Below, in pieces: positions 46,251 to 59,059 of a DNA stretch of 64,000 bases. The translations under genes were made by a program, and so were the position numbers. The stretch spans positions 72,506,082 to 72,570,081 of the forward strand of contig OZ023270.1 in assembly GCA_964006375.1 (NCBI GenBank), written 5' to 3'. How positions within the stretch are numbered: position 1 is the stretch's first letter; the number at the start of each line of letters is the position of its first letter. Origin of the DNA: Tillus elongatus. Taxonomy: Eukaryota > Arthropoda > Insecta > Coleoptera > Cleridae. Below the pieces are notes generated by a model that did not search any database, was not told where the DNA came from, and was given only the letters and a program-made list of their open reading frames with translations.

Positions 46251-48132
46251 CACGTCACCACAAAATTAAGGCATAATTCGAATATTCTCCAAATTTTGAC
46301 TCTGAATATTTTCCCATCACGTGATCTGATTAGTAGCTCTATGAATGAAGAATTTCCAGTAGTTAATGGATGCCCAGAAAAGAAAGTAACACCGTACAGG
46401 GCGTTTAAATAATGTAATGTTTCCTTCATCAAAGTTTTACGCTTTTTGCAGGCAATATCAGATTCCCCAGCCAAACGAAAATTGTACAGTACTATAGCCT
46501 CATGTCTTTTGAGTATTTCGCTTGTTATTCGTCTGTTTATCTGGGACCGTTCCAGAGATATTCAATTTTTTAAGACATCTTTGATTTTTCTCTACGTTTA
46601 TTTTGCTGCGTATGTCGGTTCGATTAAAAGTTGTAGATATCAAACTTTATAAAGATTGATTCATGCGAAAATGACACAAAACGTATGTGAGGCGACAAAT
46701 ATTTCACCAGAGAAATGTGATGCTGTCATGGCACTTGTCGAAGTAGGGCTGTCACAAGCTCAAGTGGCATTACAATTTGGAGTGTCACAACCTGCAATCT
46801 CCAGAGTACTGGCGTGGGATCGTAAGACTGGTAGAAACCATATGAGAATTGGCCAGGGATGACGAAGAGTAGCAACGGTTAATTGAGATCGATTTTTACA
46901 GTTACAAGTGTTGCGAAGTCGATTTACCACAAGTACAGCACTTCAACAGAGATTTTCTCGTCTGTATAATTTTCGTATTAGTCAAGATACAGTGCGGAGG
47001 AGGCACGCAGACAACAATATTGCTCCACATAGGGCTGCAACTGGGCCCTTACTCACCGTAGCCCATCGAAGACAACAACTTGAGTTTGCCCAGGAACATC
47101 ACAATTGGGAAGCCCGTGATGGAGTAATGTCCCGTTTTCCGACGAGTCGGGGTTCTGCATTTTTAGTGATGTTCGTCGAAAGGAGAGTGTATCACCGTCG
47201 TTACACTCAATGTAACATTGCCCAAACTGTCAGCTATGGAGGTGGCTCTGTTATGGTATGGGGTAGTGTCAGTATAGATGCTCATGCGAAGTTAGTTGTG
47301 GTTCAGATCAGGTCAGGTCGTGCAAAGTTAGTTGTGGTTCAGGGCGGTCGTTTGAGAGCAGACCGATACATTAGAGACATTTTGGAACCCCATGTGGTGC
47401 CATATGCCTCATTTATTGGAGAAGAAATATTACTTATGCACGATAATGCACGCCTACATGTAGCTAGGGTAGTAAAAAATTACGTCCAGGAAATGTGAAT
47501 TACAACTTTGGCGTGGCCAGCAAGAAGTCCTAATCAAAACCCCATCAAACACTTATGGGTCGACAGGTCAGAGCCTTACGGCATCCACCTGGTGACCTAA
47601 ATGAACTCTCATTGAGACTTAGGGAAATATGGGATCACATTGATCAAGACGAAATCAGAAACCTGATTTCAAGTGTGCCAAGAAGACGTGAAGCAGTAAT
47701 CAGGGCAAGGTACGTTATTAACTTTTTCTTGGTAAATTGATCAACATTAAGATGGTAAAGTGGTAAATACAGAAATAAAACAACGCTGTTGTTGTTGTTT
47801 TTCACAAAAATTGAATATTCCTGGAGCACTCCAAGGTAAACACACGATTAAAAAACAAAATACTTGGAAGACATGAGGCTATAGCACTGTATAAGTTTCA
47901 TCTACCTAAGTAACCTAATCTTGCCCGCAGCAAGTGTTAAACTTTGATGAAAAAACATGACATTATTTAAACAGCCTGTACAATATTATTTCTCTTTATT
48001 ATCGGAGATTTTCTATTAATAGAGCTACTACGATTTGTTGAAAATATATATAATCAGATAACGTGATGGGAGAATATTCAGAGTAAAAACATGGGGAATA
48101 TTCAGGTTGGGCATTAATTTTGCAGTGCATTG
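46251..48132 (+). mobile_element. Tc1-like transposon with long TIRs and TA TSD
   Basis: Left end CACGTCACCACAAAATTAA (46251) and, opposite strand from 48132, CAATGCACTGCAAAATTAA, both next to TA (46249-46250 and 48133-48134). Long inverted similarity continues (TTGACTCTGAATATT, CCCATCACGTGATCTGATTA). Length 1882 bp. Encodes a broken Tc1-type transposase on the + strand. Confidence 0.85.
46656..47740 (+). pseudogene. Tc1-like transposase, frameshifted
   Basis: Frame 46671-46862: NISPEKCDAVMALVEVGLSQ and QVALQFGVSQPAISRVLA, the first HTH. Frame 46908-47498: FRISQDTVRRRHADNNIAPH (second HTH), GGGSVMVWGSVSIDAHAKLV, LLMHDNARLHVARVVKNYV (second catalytic Asp). The first Asp block is visible only in another frame (FSDESGFCIFSD near 47135-47170). 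The frame 47555-47740 gives the tail, IWDHIDQDEIRNLISSVPRR. An in-frame 36-bp duplication repeats KLVVVQ (47289 and 47325). Confidence 0.88.
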
Positions 48133-48317
48133 TATTTATATTATATATTTATATATTTTTTGTACATATATTTTAGGCATTTTGTTTAAACATTGGCGTT
48201 ATTGATATTAGTGGTGTTTTGTGTATAATATGTTTTTGACTGCCCATGTATCTGTGTTGATGGCAATAGGGAAGGATATTATTATAAAAACAATATAGCG
48301 ATTGAGAATTTTCTCTT

Positions 48318-48743
48318 TTAAAAATTAAATACAATGCAATTAAAACTAATCATTAAGATTTTGTACATTAAAATAATTATTAAAGAGATTTTACTTGGAG
48401 ATAAATGACTACTTCCGCATTTCTTATGTCTGTGAGACGATATTTTTGTGATTCTGTTTTCCACACCTATACAAATTTTCGTATTTATATTCAGGTACCA
48501 TTTAATAACACTCAAATCTGTCAGATACAGCGTTATTCTTGGTAGTATACTGTTTCTTAGGAAAGAATGAGAGTCCGAGCCCTGGGATAGATCATAATTT
48601 GTGATAACACTGTATTTTTCATCATTTTTGAAATCTTCATAAGAAATAATGTGAGTCTCTTTCGCCATAACTCGTACCTTAAGGTGTCTTATTCTTCTGT
48701 ACTTTGGACGATGTGGATCGATAGTAAATTGTAAACCAGACAC
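48318..48743 (-). CDS. 5'-nucleotidase/apyrase-family protein, last exon
   Basis: Acceptor (minus strand) ATTTTACAG precedes 48743 and the stop is at 48318. The exon starts VSGLQFTIDPHRPKYRRIRH, the well-known VSGLRxTYD block of the 5'-nucleotidase C-terminal (substrate-binding) domain, followed by SYEDFKNDEKYSVITNYDLS, QGSDSHSFLRN (normally NGGDG, so diverged) and a DLSVIKWYLN segment. The C terminus CGSSHLSPSKISLIIILMYK runs into a hydrophobic end, as expected for a GPI-anchor signal in this ectoenzyme family (inference). It joins exon 59905-60199 in phase 0 (FLQ|VSG). Substrate preference and activity cannot be judged. Confidence 0.8.
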   Translation of the reverse strand: MSGLQFTIDPHRPKYRRIRHLKVRVMAKETHIISYEDFKNDEKYSVITNYDLSQGSDSHSFLRNSILPRITLYLTDLSVIKWYLNINTKICIGVENRITKISSHRHKKCGSSHLSPSKISLIIILMYKILMISFNCIVFNF

Positions 48744-49257
48744 CTGTAAAATGATAATTATTATGTTCAGAAAATAAATTATTGTTTTACATTTATGTAT
48801 GCAATGTAAACCTTGGCACGGAAGTGAAAGACGCGTGGTATAGTAGTAACAAGAAAGCGAAAAACGACCGAGGTTGGACACTGTGGTTAAAAACTGAAAC
48901 AAAAAGCAGAATCACTCCAAAAAACCACAAAATAATATGTTATTAAAAGAACTCAGTACATTGAAAGTTTAACCTCCTAGTTTGTAGGTGAAGAATTCCA
49001 TTGATCTCTTTTAATGTCGAGTCGTTGTTTCCCACCATCACTATTGGCCTAGCTATTCAGTATCTTCACGACATGCTTCATGATAATTTCACTATGTATG
49101 TTTGAGAGTTTCTTTCAAGTCGACAGGAAGTTTTATTGGCAGATGGAAGGAACCACAATGGGATACCCACTATCTCCCTGCGTTGTGAATTCTTCATGAG
49201 CCGATTTAAGAGGAACTTTGCTGGAACGGTGGAGTACTTTCCAAAGGTATGGTTGAG
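48744..49257 (-). other. 3' part of the large 5'-nucleotidase intron
   Basis: Sequence between the acceptor and the first nested transposon. No feature recognised. Confidence 0.5.
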
Positions 49258-50030
49258 ATATGTTGGGTTAGGTTATATTGTGAATGGGTCAAATGCTCCT
49301 TCCACTGGGACCCTAAGGTCTATTATGGCTGACGCCTAATTGTCTTATTTCACCCAAGTCCAGCCTCCTACAGAGGTCGACAATTATGTGGGTGAAAGTT
49401 GATTCAGATCTTCTGGTGCAAGTTGTGTCTTGCAAAAGAGCAGGTGTTATCCTGTCTACAGCCGGACAGGAACATAGCACATGCTCTGCTTTTTCGTCAC
49501 ACTCCAAACACAGCCGGCACTCTGTTTCTTGTCCGAGCCCAATTCGGTGCATGTGGTGACGTAAGCGGCAGTGTCGTGTAGACAGGCCGACCAGATTTCA
49601 CAGTTGTCTGTTTAGCTCTAGAATTTTTTTAGCCCTTGACTCTTAAAGGCCATTTATGAAGGCCTTAGAGTGTGCTAATCCTTGTAGATTTTGCCACTGT
49701 TGGGTTATCTTTCTATCTGTCCAGGTCTTTAAGGTGCTTTTGCTGTGCATGAGAATATCCCTCAGCACGGGTTCTGGTCCGATAAAGTCCTCTCGGGCAT
49801 CACCCCTGACAAACATGTGGGTCGCTACATTGCCATCAAGGTACAAGTGACCTGGTATCCAGACTAGCGACACCTCGTTGCAGCTGTCCAGTTCGTTGAG
49901 GGCAGACTAACAGCTCCATAACGTTTTTGAATGGCAACGGTAGAAACCAAGGGCTTTTATTATAGCTTAACTATCTGAATATTATCGATTTGTGTGTGCA
50001 GTGGTTTTGTATTATCTCCCTTGCACACAT

Positions 50031-50118
50031 GATAGATAGATAGATAGATAGATCGATAGATAGATAGATAGATAGATCGATAGATAGATAGATAGATAGA
50101 TCGATAGATAGATAGATA
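50031..50118. repeat. (GATA)n microsatellite with GATC interruptions
   Basis: About 88 bp of GATA tetramers broken by regular GATC units. It lies exactly at the 3' end of LINE E (TATC repeats on its sense strand), so it is probably that element's tail. Confidence 0.93.
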
Positions 50119-52373
50119 TTTCACAGATACAGCATAAAATCTGTTCGTGATAATGTCAGTATAAGCGATACATCAGTAAAACTAAAATTTAAATTTAAAA
50201 TATAGCACGGTACAAACATGAACCACATCACTTAATCTAAACAAAGAAGTCCTCGAGAGAGTAACAGGTCTTTTCCAACAGAAAATTTTTTAGGGTGTGC
50301 TTAAAAGTGTAAAAAGTATTAGAGGCTTTCACAGCAGATGGCAGTTGGTTATAAAATTTACATCCATTATAATAAACATTCTTCTGGTATAGGGCAGTAC
50401 AATGTGCACTAGGCCTCAAAATGTCTCTATTTCTGGTAGCATAACCATGATAAATTTGATTTCCTGTGAAGTAATGATAATTCTTATGAACAAAGCAACA
50501 AATTTCATATATGTAAGCGTCGTAAAAGGTGAGAATGGAATACTTCTTAAACAAAGGTTTACATGATTCACGAAACTCCGCACCAGCCACCATTCTAACA
50601 ATCAATTTCTGTATTAAAAAGACACGATTAGAGTCAGACATAGCACCCCAAAAAATGATTCCATAGCGCATAAGTGAGTCGAAGCAGGCGTGGTATACAC
50701 TCAACAGGGTGCTTTCACCGCAGACATTCTTTAAACATTTCACTGCATATACACAACGCCTCAATCTAGTGCACAGAAAATCGACATGAGGTAGCCAGCG
50801 CATATGACTGTCAATAAATACTCCCAACATCTTAACATGACTGGAAAAACCGTAAACCATATCATCAACACATCTCATACCACCTGATCGAAAGCAAATT
50901 TTCACAGTTTTTTCGTGATTTAAGACTAATTTATTCTTGCCAGCCCATACATTCACCCTTTCGTACACCAAGCTACATTTCTGGGTCAGTTCATGGAAAC
51001 TATCTGCCCTGACAAGAATATTTGTGTCATCTGCATAACACACAACTGTTATGCCTAAAATGTGATGAATGTAAAGAAGAAGATCATTGACATAGATCAG
51101 ATAAAATGATGGCCCCAAAATTGAGCCCTGAGGCACACCCAATTTAATCGGCAGTGGTTCGCTTACAGTGCCATCTGAAAGCCTTACCCTCTGACTCCTG
51201 CCCTGAAGATATGAAGATAATAACTGATGAGGCCCTCCCCTAATACCACATCTAAATAATTTGCTCAATAGAATGTCATGATCAACTCGATCAAAGGCAC
51301 TTGAAAAATCCAAAAACAGTCCCAAGCAAGGTTCCTTTTTATCTATTGACTCTACAATTTGAAATATGAACTCATATAAGGCTGTGTTGGTACTTCTACC
51401 ATCAGTAAAGCCATGCTGCCACAATGAAAAAACTGAATTTGCAGAGAAGAACTTACGCAACTGATTATTAATAACACCTTCAAAGATTTTTGAAAAAGAG
51501 GTTAACAGGCTGATTTGTCGATAATTCAAGACACTTTCAGGGTCTCCTTTTTTGAATAATAAGAAAACTAAAGCCTCTTTAAGTTTGCTAGGAAACCTAC
51601 CCATCTCGAAACTCAAGTTGACAACAAAAGCAATTGGGCAACAGATAAGATCACTTACTTGTTTAAGCAAATTATTAGAAATACCATCACAACCCGATGA
51701 ACTGGAACAGTTAAGACCCCCAATAATATCCACAATATCAACATCAATTACTGGGGAAAGGAAAAAAGATGCGTCAACAAAAGGCACACAGGACTCCAAA
51801 AAATTCCAATCTACAAAGGTATCATCATCAAGATGCATAGTAGTATACTGGTGATTTAAAAAGTCAGCCAAATTCTGATGGGCAAGCTGTACTCCATCCA
51901 CTTTTATTCCCAAATCATTTGAATCTCTCACCCTATTACGAAACCTTCCAACAATACCCCACATTGTCTTTGCCTTGTTAGTGGAATTTGCGACTTTCTG
52001 ATCATGAAAGTGTTGCCTTTTAGATTTCAAAAGCTCATTATACTGCCCATTTAGGAGTTTTTTTAAATCAGCAAACTCAGGATGCTGTTTACACAGATCA
52101 TGTACCAAGGTTAATTTGTCTCTAAGAGCAATAACATCTTCAGAGGACCACCAATTGTCCCCTCTCCTGGTCCTGCCCCAAAAATAATCCCGTGAGTATC
52201 TCCGCAATGGAAAACTCAGGTCAAAATAGTAATAAAAGGTGTGGAAAAAGCATTCAAAAGCTTTGTCTGGACACCTAGACTCATACACCTCCCTCCAGGT
52301 TTCCTTTTCCAAGCATAAACGAAAAGAGTCAATGTTGCACGGAGAGAAATTTCTAAAATAAGAAAGTCTCTTG
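50031..52373 (-). mobile_element. LINE E (Jockey/CR1-like), 5'-truncated, inserted in LINE D
   Basis: Runs from the linker region at 52373 down to a (TATC)n tail at 50031. Compared with LINE D copy 1 (GCACACATCTCGATGGCAT at 45790), the left junction keeps GCACACAT and the right keeps TCGATGGCAT. The insertion is therefore precise to within a base or so and left no obvious target duplication. The RT is uninterrupted, so this is one of the youngest insertions here. Confidence 0.88.
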
Positions 52374-52546
52374 TCGATGGCATACACTTCTGCCTGGTGT
52401 ATGGTTGCATAATTTCCTACGTTGGATGATATTCTTGCATTGGTGCTGCTCCCATATGTGCCAGCTCCTGCCCCCTGATCAGTTTTGGAGCCATCACTGT
52501 ACCAGCAGAGATCTGCCCTTAACCCTTTCCAGCTCAGTGATTCCAT
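50237..52546 (-). CDS. Chimeric ORF: RNase H start of LINE D fused to intact LINE E reverse transcriptase
   Basis: One open frame of 769 codons. Residues 1-9 come from the piggyBac end, residues about 9-57 are LINE D RNase H (LRADLCWYSDGSKTDQGAGA, NYATIHQAEVYAID), and the rest is LINE E: linker ECFFHTFYYYFDLSFPLRRY, RT fingers WQHGFTDGRSTNTALYEFIF, block A LGLFLDFSSAFDRVDHDILL, KLGVPQGSILGPSFYLIYVN, catalytic VVCYADDTNILV, and a full C-terminal region ending ASNTFYTFKHTLKNFLLEKT. RT catalytic Asp residues are all present. The endonuclease is missing, so the copy itself cannot complete retrotransposition alone. Expression unknown. Confidence 0.9.
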   Translation of the reverse strand: MESLSWKGLRADLCWYSDGSKTDQGAGAGTYGSSTNARISSNVGNYATIHQAEVYAIDKRLSYFRNFSPCNIDSFRLCLEKETWREVYESRCPDKAFECFFHTFYYYFDLSFPLRRYSRDYFWGRTRRGDNWWSSEDVIALRDKLTLVHDLCKQHPEFADLKKLLNGQYNELLKSKRQHFHDQKVANSTNKAKTMWGIVGRFRNRVRDSNDLGIKVDGVQLAHQNLADFLNHQYTTMHLDDDTFVDWNFLESCVPFVDASFFLSPVIDVDIVDIIGGLNCSSSSGCDGISNNLLKQVSDLICCPIAFVVNLSFEMGRFPSKLKEALVFLLFKKGDPESVLNYRQISLLTSFSKIFEGVINNQLRKFFSANSVFSLWQHGFTDGRSTNTALYEFIFQIVESIDKKEPCLGLFLDFSSAFDRVDHDILLSKLFRCGIRGGPHQLLSSYLQGRSQRVRLSDGTVSEPLPIKLGVPQGSILGPSFYLIYVNDLLLYIHHILGITVVCYADDTNILVRADSFHELTQKCSLVYERVNVWAGKNKLVLNHEKTVKICFRSGGMRCVDDMVYGFSSHVKMLGVFIDSHMRWLPHVDFLCTRLRRCVYAVKCLKNVCGESTLLSVYHACFDSLMRYGIIFWGAMSDSNRVFLIQKLIVRMVAGAEFRESCKPLFKKYSILTFYDAYIYEICCFVHKNYHYFTGNQIYHGYATRNRDILRPSAHCTALYQKNVYYNGCKFYNQLPSAVKASNTFYTFKHTLKNFLLEKTCYSLEDFFV

Positions 52547-53913
52547 TTGGCATCATACAACATTTACCAGTGTGTAAGTCTAGTTGCATGAAAATAATAT
52601 TATAATTTTATATAATACTGCACCTCGGAACTTCTAGATGCCGCCACAATGATATTATACAGATATTATTAATATTTGGCTGGATTACTCGGTGATCTTG
52701 CTTGCTTGGGTGTGTCATCCAGTGTACAGTGTTGTTATTGTGTACGAATTTATTGAGAAAATTGTTTAAATTTTTTATAATCTTATAAACTTTCTGTTTA
52801 AAAGTAAGTACAATCGTTGTATCTTTGTGATTATATACTAAAATATAAGATATGCTATATGTTGTAAAAAAATGGTCGTGCAGTTGTTATGATTCCATTT
52901 GATGTCAACGGGCATTTGTAGCGAAATTAAAGCTTATAATATCTAATTGAGAGAAAACATGTTTTTTACAACTTATTTTTGCATGGAAAAGTAATTTAAG
53001 ATTATTTGCGGACAAAATATTGAAAATTTTATAGCATATATTTTTCAATACAGGATTAATGACTCGGCAAGGTCTTACCGAACAAGAAGAAAGGCACCTG
53101 CTTCTTCTTTTAGAAGGGGATATTTCTAATGTCGATATTAAAGAATATGATGGTGAAATAGACTTAGAAACTTCAGATGTATCCAGTATACCTGATTACA
53201 CTCTACCATTCGAACAAAATATCGGTATGGCATATGAAGTAAATGAAAAAGTAATGATGAAGAACATTACGATTCTGAGGATGATATACCATTGTCGCTG
53301 CTTTTTGAAAAGGAAATTAGTTTACCTCAAGATGATTTGGCCAAAAATGAAAAGAAAAAAGTAAAGAACAAGAAAATTGTGTACAGATGGCGTCACAAGG
53401 ATATTGATCCGGTAGTTTGTGATTGCACTATCAATTTTTCAGACCCACCTGATCCAGAAATAACGCCGTTAGCCTACTTCAAGTATTTTTTTGACGACCC
53501 ATTGATTAGTTTCATTGCTTCACAAACAAATTTATATTCAGTTGAAAAAACAGGAAACTCAATCAATACCAACGATGATGAAATAGAACAGTTTTTAGGC
53601 ATGCATATCCTGAGTGGTATTGTAAAAATGCCAAGGTATCGTATGTATTGGGCTGAAGCAGCTCGCTATGCTCCTATTGCTGATACAATGTCACGCAATA
53701 GATTTGATAAACTGTGCAATTTCTTACACCTGAATGATAACTCCAAAATGAAACCACGCAACAGTCCAGAATATGACAAGTTATTCAAAATTCGTCTTAT
53801 AATAGAAAGTGTTAGAACCAAATTTGCAACAATTGAAGCAGAAGAACATAATTGTGTTGATGAAATTATCATTCCCTTCAAAGGAAGGAGCTCCTTGAAA
53901 CAATATATAAAAA

Positions 53914-55282
<1,369 letters not shown>

Positions 55283-58200
55283 AAACAAACCTCATAAATG
55301 GGGCATAAAAATGTTTTTTCGAGCAAGATCAAGTGGTATTATATATGATTTTGAGATTTACATTGGAAAGGGAATAGTAAAAGAGATATCTGAACTTGGC
55401 ATTAGCGGCGATGTAGTGATGAGATTATGCGAAAATATTCCAAAACATCAGAATTATAAATTATATTGTGACAATTGGTTCACATCGCCTCAACTTTTTC
55501 TCAAACTAAAGGAACTTGGGATACTTGCTGCGGAAACTGTGAGAAGCAACAGGCTACCAAACTGCGAGCTAAAAACTGATAAGGCTCTGAAAAAGAAGGG
55601 GAGAGGTTCTTTTGATTACCTTACTGATGTGGAGAAAAAGTTAATTGCCGTAAAATGGCATGATAATAAGGTTGCTCATCTACTGTCAACATATAAAGGA
55701 ACCAAACCTGTTGAAGCTGTAAAACGGTGGAGCGTGGCAGAAAAATGTTATATTGAGGTGAAACGTCCGAATATTGTAAAACAATACAATACCTACATGG
55801 GAGGAGTGGACATGCACGATATGTGTTTCTCTTTACAGAATTAATTTTGTGGTAAGAAGGTACTATTTACGAATCTTTTTCAATACTGTTGACATGTATA
55901 TAGTCAATGCGTGGCTCTTGTATAGACGCCATATGAGCCAAAGAGATGAAAAGTACAAACCGCTGGTTGAATTTCGATCTGATATTGCACATGGACTTCT
56001 CAAAGCAGGAAAAGAAAATAGACGTAAACGAAGACGACCATCATCGGCTGTGTCTTCTCCAGTGTCAACAACACCGCCACTTAGAAAAAAGGCAAAAACT
56101 TCTGTTCCGGTAAATAATGTCAGATATGATGGACTTGGACACTGGCCTATTCACGTTGAACCTAAACAAAGGTGCAGACTTTGCATTCATGCTTACTCGC
56201 GAGTGAAGTGTGAAAAGTGTGAAATGGCTCTGTGCTTCACGAAGGCCAAAAACTGTTTTAAGTCGTTCCATTCTAAATAGAACTGTAAAATAACTACAAC
56301 ACATTCTATTTTATATTACAAAATGAATAAATGTTTTTGTAAGTTCATAAAGTTCTGTAATTATCATTAATCTTCTAGGGCAAAATCTGTATATACATCA
56401 TACTGTACACATACAATTACCCCAATGATGCCATATGGCTTCATTCATTTTTGGACATTTGGAAGGTGATTTTTTACTTTTTTTTTAATATCCAATCCTA
56501 AGTACATTTTGTGATTTTTATTAACTTATAATATTTTTCCTGCTGTTTCAATTAATTTGGGCTGGAAAGGGTTAATGGGGTCGTTTGGTTTCTTTCCCGT
56601 TCCTTCCTCTTCAGAAGGACGGTTTTGAAAGACCGATCTCTACTGATCTTAGTAGGCATCAGGTCGGAGACCATTCCCAGAACCTCATGATTCTCAATGT
56701 CATCGAGGAGTCCGGTCCTTTCCAAACTGATTGCCTTCGGCATGCTGTCAGCCGTTTGTTTTAGTATGTATGTTGTCCATCTAGCCTCCGTCTCCAGTCA
56801 AATGTAAAGAGGTGGAATGTTCAGAAGGACGTCCAGAGCGGTGCTCATCGCGCCCGCGTCATCAGACAAGCTTGTCTCTGTAGCTAGGTTGGCCCTCGTG
56901 GTACCACCAAATTATAGCTCCATTGGTCTAATAAAAACTACATAGAGCCAGTACATCTGTTGTGGGTTTGTTCCCCAATTTTTTCTACAGATTCTTTGGC
57001 ATGTCCACAGGGACATGCGGATTACATTCTCTAACTGTACTTTCCAGTTGAGCATCTTACCTAGAGTACCCCCCCCCCCCCTTCCCGATATTTCGCCTGT
57101 TCAATGGAATGGTTTCCTTCATAACAGTAGGTCGTTTTAATTTATTCAACCTTCTTCTTTTGGTCAATGGAACAATGATGGTTTCGCGGGGGTTCACAGA
57201 CATCTGCTCTCTCTGACACCAATCATTGAAGAGAAGTTGAAAGTTCCTCTTTAGATTTACATCTAACCATTGACAATCATCCGCATATGCCTGGACCTCA
57301 ACCTCCCACAGTTCCAGGATAGCCAGCAGATCGTCAACAAAGAGGGACCACAGCAGAGGGGATAATACTCCTCCCTGTGAGCAACCGCTCGCAGGCTCGA
57401 AGCTGATCACCTCTCCCTGCAACGAGGTAATAATGGTCCTATTGTGCGACATGCTACCGTTCCAGCCACAAATGGTAGGTTCCACCCATCCAGCGACAAC
57501 AGCTTCGTAGAGAAAGTTAGGTAGTGCATTTTTAAATGCTCCTTCGATGTCGAGAAATGCATCCACTGTAACCTCCCTGTTATCCAGGCAATGTGTGATT
57601 TTCTCAACAGGTTCATGAGTGCTAACTCAGTAGATTTGCCAGTTTAAGATATTCCCCTAATGTGTACGTCCAGTATTTTTTCCAATTTCTTTAGGAGGAA
57701 TGAAGTAACACTGAGTGGTCTTAGCGATTTGGGAAGGAGGTCATTACGTCCCAATTTGGGAATATATACACCCCAAGTCACCGTCCAGCTGGATGAAATA
57801 TAATTCCAAGCCAGACGGGCTCTGTACAGCTTGATGAGGAATGGGAGGAGTCCCTCCAGTCCATCTTGTAGCAGAATCGGAATCTTCCCATCGTCTCCTG
57901 GTGCCTTGAATGGCTGGAAATGTTCAACAGCGCACTTTACCAGCGAGGCTGTAATTATTTTCCGAGTAACCCACCAGTCTTCACTTTGAGGGCGTTTATA
58001 TCGACCCCGGCCGGCGGGATTTCTTCACCATTCAGGATCAAACAATCTGGGAAATGTGTATATGTGCTAAGAGCTCTAACGTTTATTTCTGTGATTCTGT
58101 AAAGGAGCCACCTGGTCGTTTTATCGATCCCAGTTCCTGGACATGACCGTGTGAGAAAATCCTGTGGATCCTGGCACTGCTGGGTAAATCAGCAATACCC

Positions 58201-58596
58201 TCGCAGAACCTTCTCCAGGACTCCTTTGTGTTGCTTATCTCCTTGTTGTAACGTGTTAGAGCGGATTTATATTGTTTCCAGTTGCCTGTAGTCTGGGGGG
58301 TTTTTGTTCCACCAAGTAGACTCTTGACTGTCTTTTTTTGTCTTTAGTAATGGTTGAGATAAGTATTTGACATTAGTAAAGATAACATAAATAATTGTGT
58401 TAATAAGTTGGATAGATACCCTTCAATCAAGTTCGCTTACGAAATGGAGAACATTGACCAATTACTACCCCTCATTGACAATCTTATCATAAAAAATCTA
58501 GATAAGTTTAGAATTTGACATTTATTGGAAATAAACTATAAATCGCCTTTATACCATCAGATTCAAATCATCCCTTCGGTCATAAAATATCTAGTT

Positions 58597-59037
58597 TGAG
58601 CTTTCTCTTGTTGGGAGTGGGCCATAACGATCCCTCCACCGCGACCTTAAGATCTATTGGGGCTCACGCCTAATTGTCTTATATTTCACCCAATTTTTGT
58701 GGGCGAAAGTCGACCCAGATCTTCTGGTGCAAGCTGTGTCTGGCCAAAGAGTAGGTGTTTTGTCCTGTCACTCTCCATACACAGCCGGTACTCGATCCCT
58801 TGACCAAGACCAATTCGGTGCATGTGGTGATGCAAGCGGCAGTGTCCTGTATACAGGCAGACCAGAGTTCTCAGTTGTCTGTTTAACTCTAGAAGTTTTG
58901 TAGCCCTTGACCGTGAAAGGCCATCTATGAAGGCCTTAGGGAGTGCTAATCCTGGCAGATTTTATCATTGCTGGATTGTCCTATCTGTCCAGATGTTTAA
59001 GGTGCGTTTTGCTATGCATGATGATATCCCCAGCAAG
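58597..59037 (-). mobile_element. LINE D copy 3, 3'-terminal fragment
   Basis: Matches the LINE D 3' region at 45020-45500 almost base for base in stretches such as GGTGCATGTGGTGATGCAAG and CAGTGTCCTGTATACAGGCA. 5'-truncated in the RNase H C-terminal region; the 3' end at 58597 lacks a clear TTAGG tail. It lies close to LINE D copy 2 in the same orientation. Confidence 0.88.
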
Positions 59038-59059
59038 AGATTACTCAGTTTTCCATTGA

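Noticed and set aside
50031..50118. Independent GATA satellite with regulatory role
   Set aside because: It coincides with the 3' end of LINE E and is adequately explained as that element's tail.
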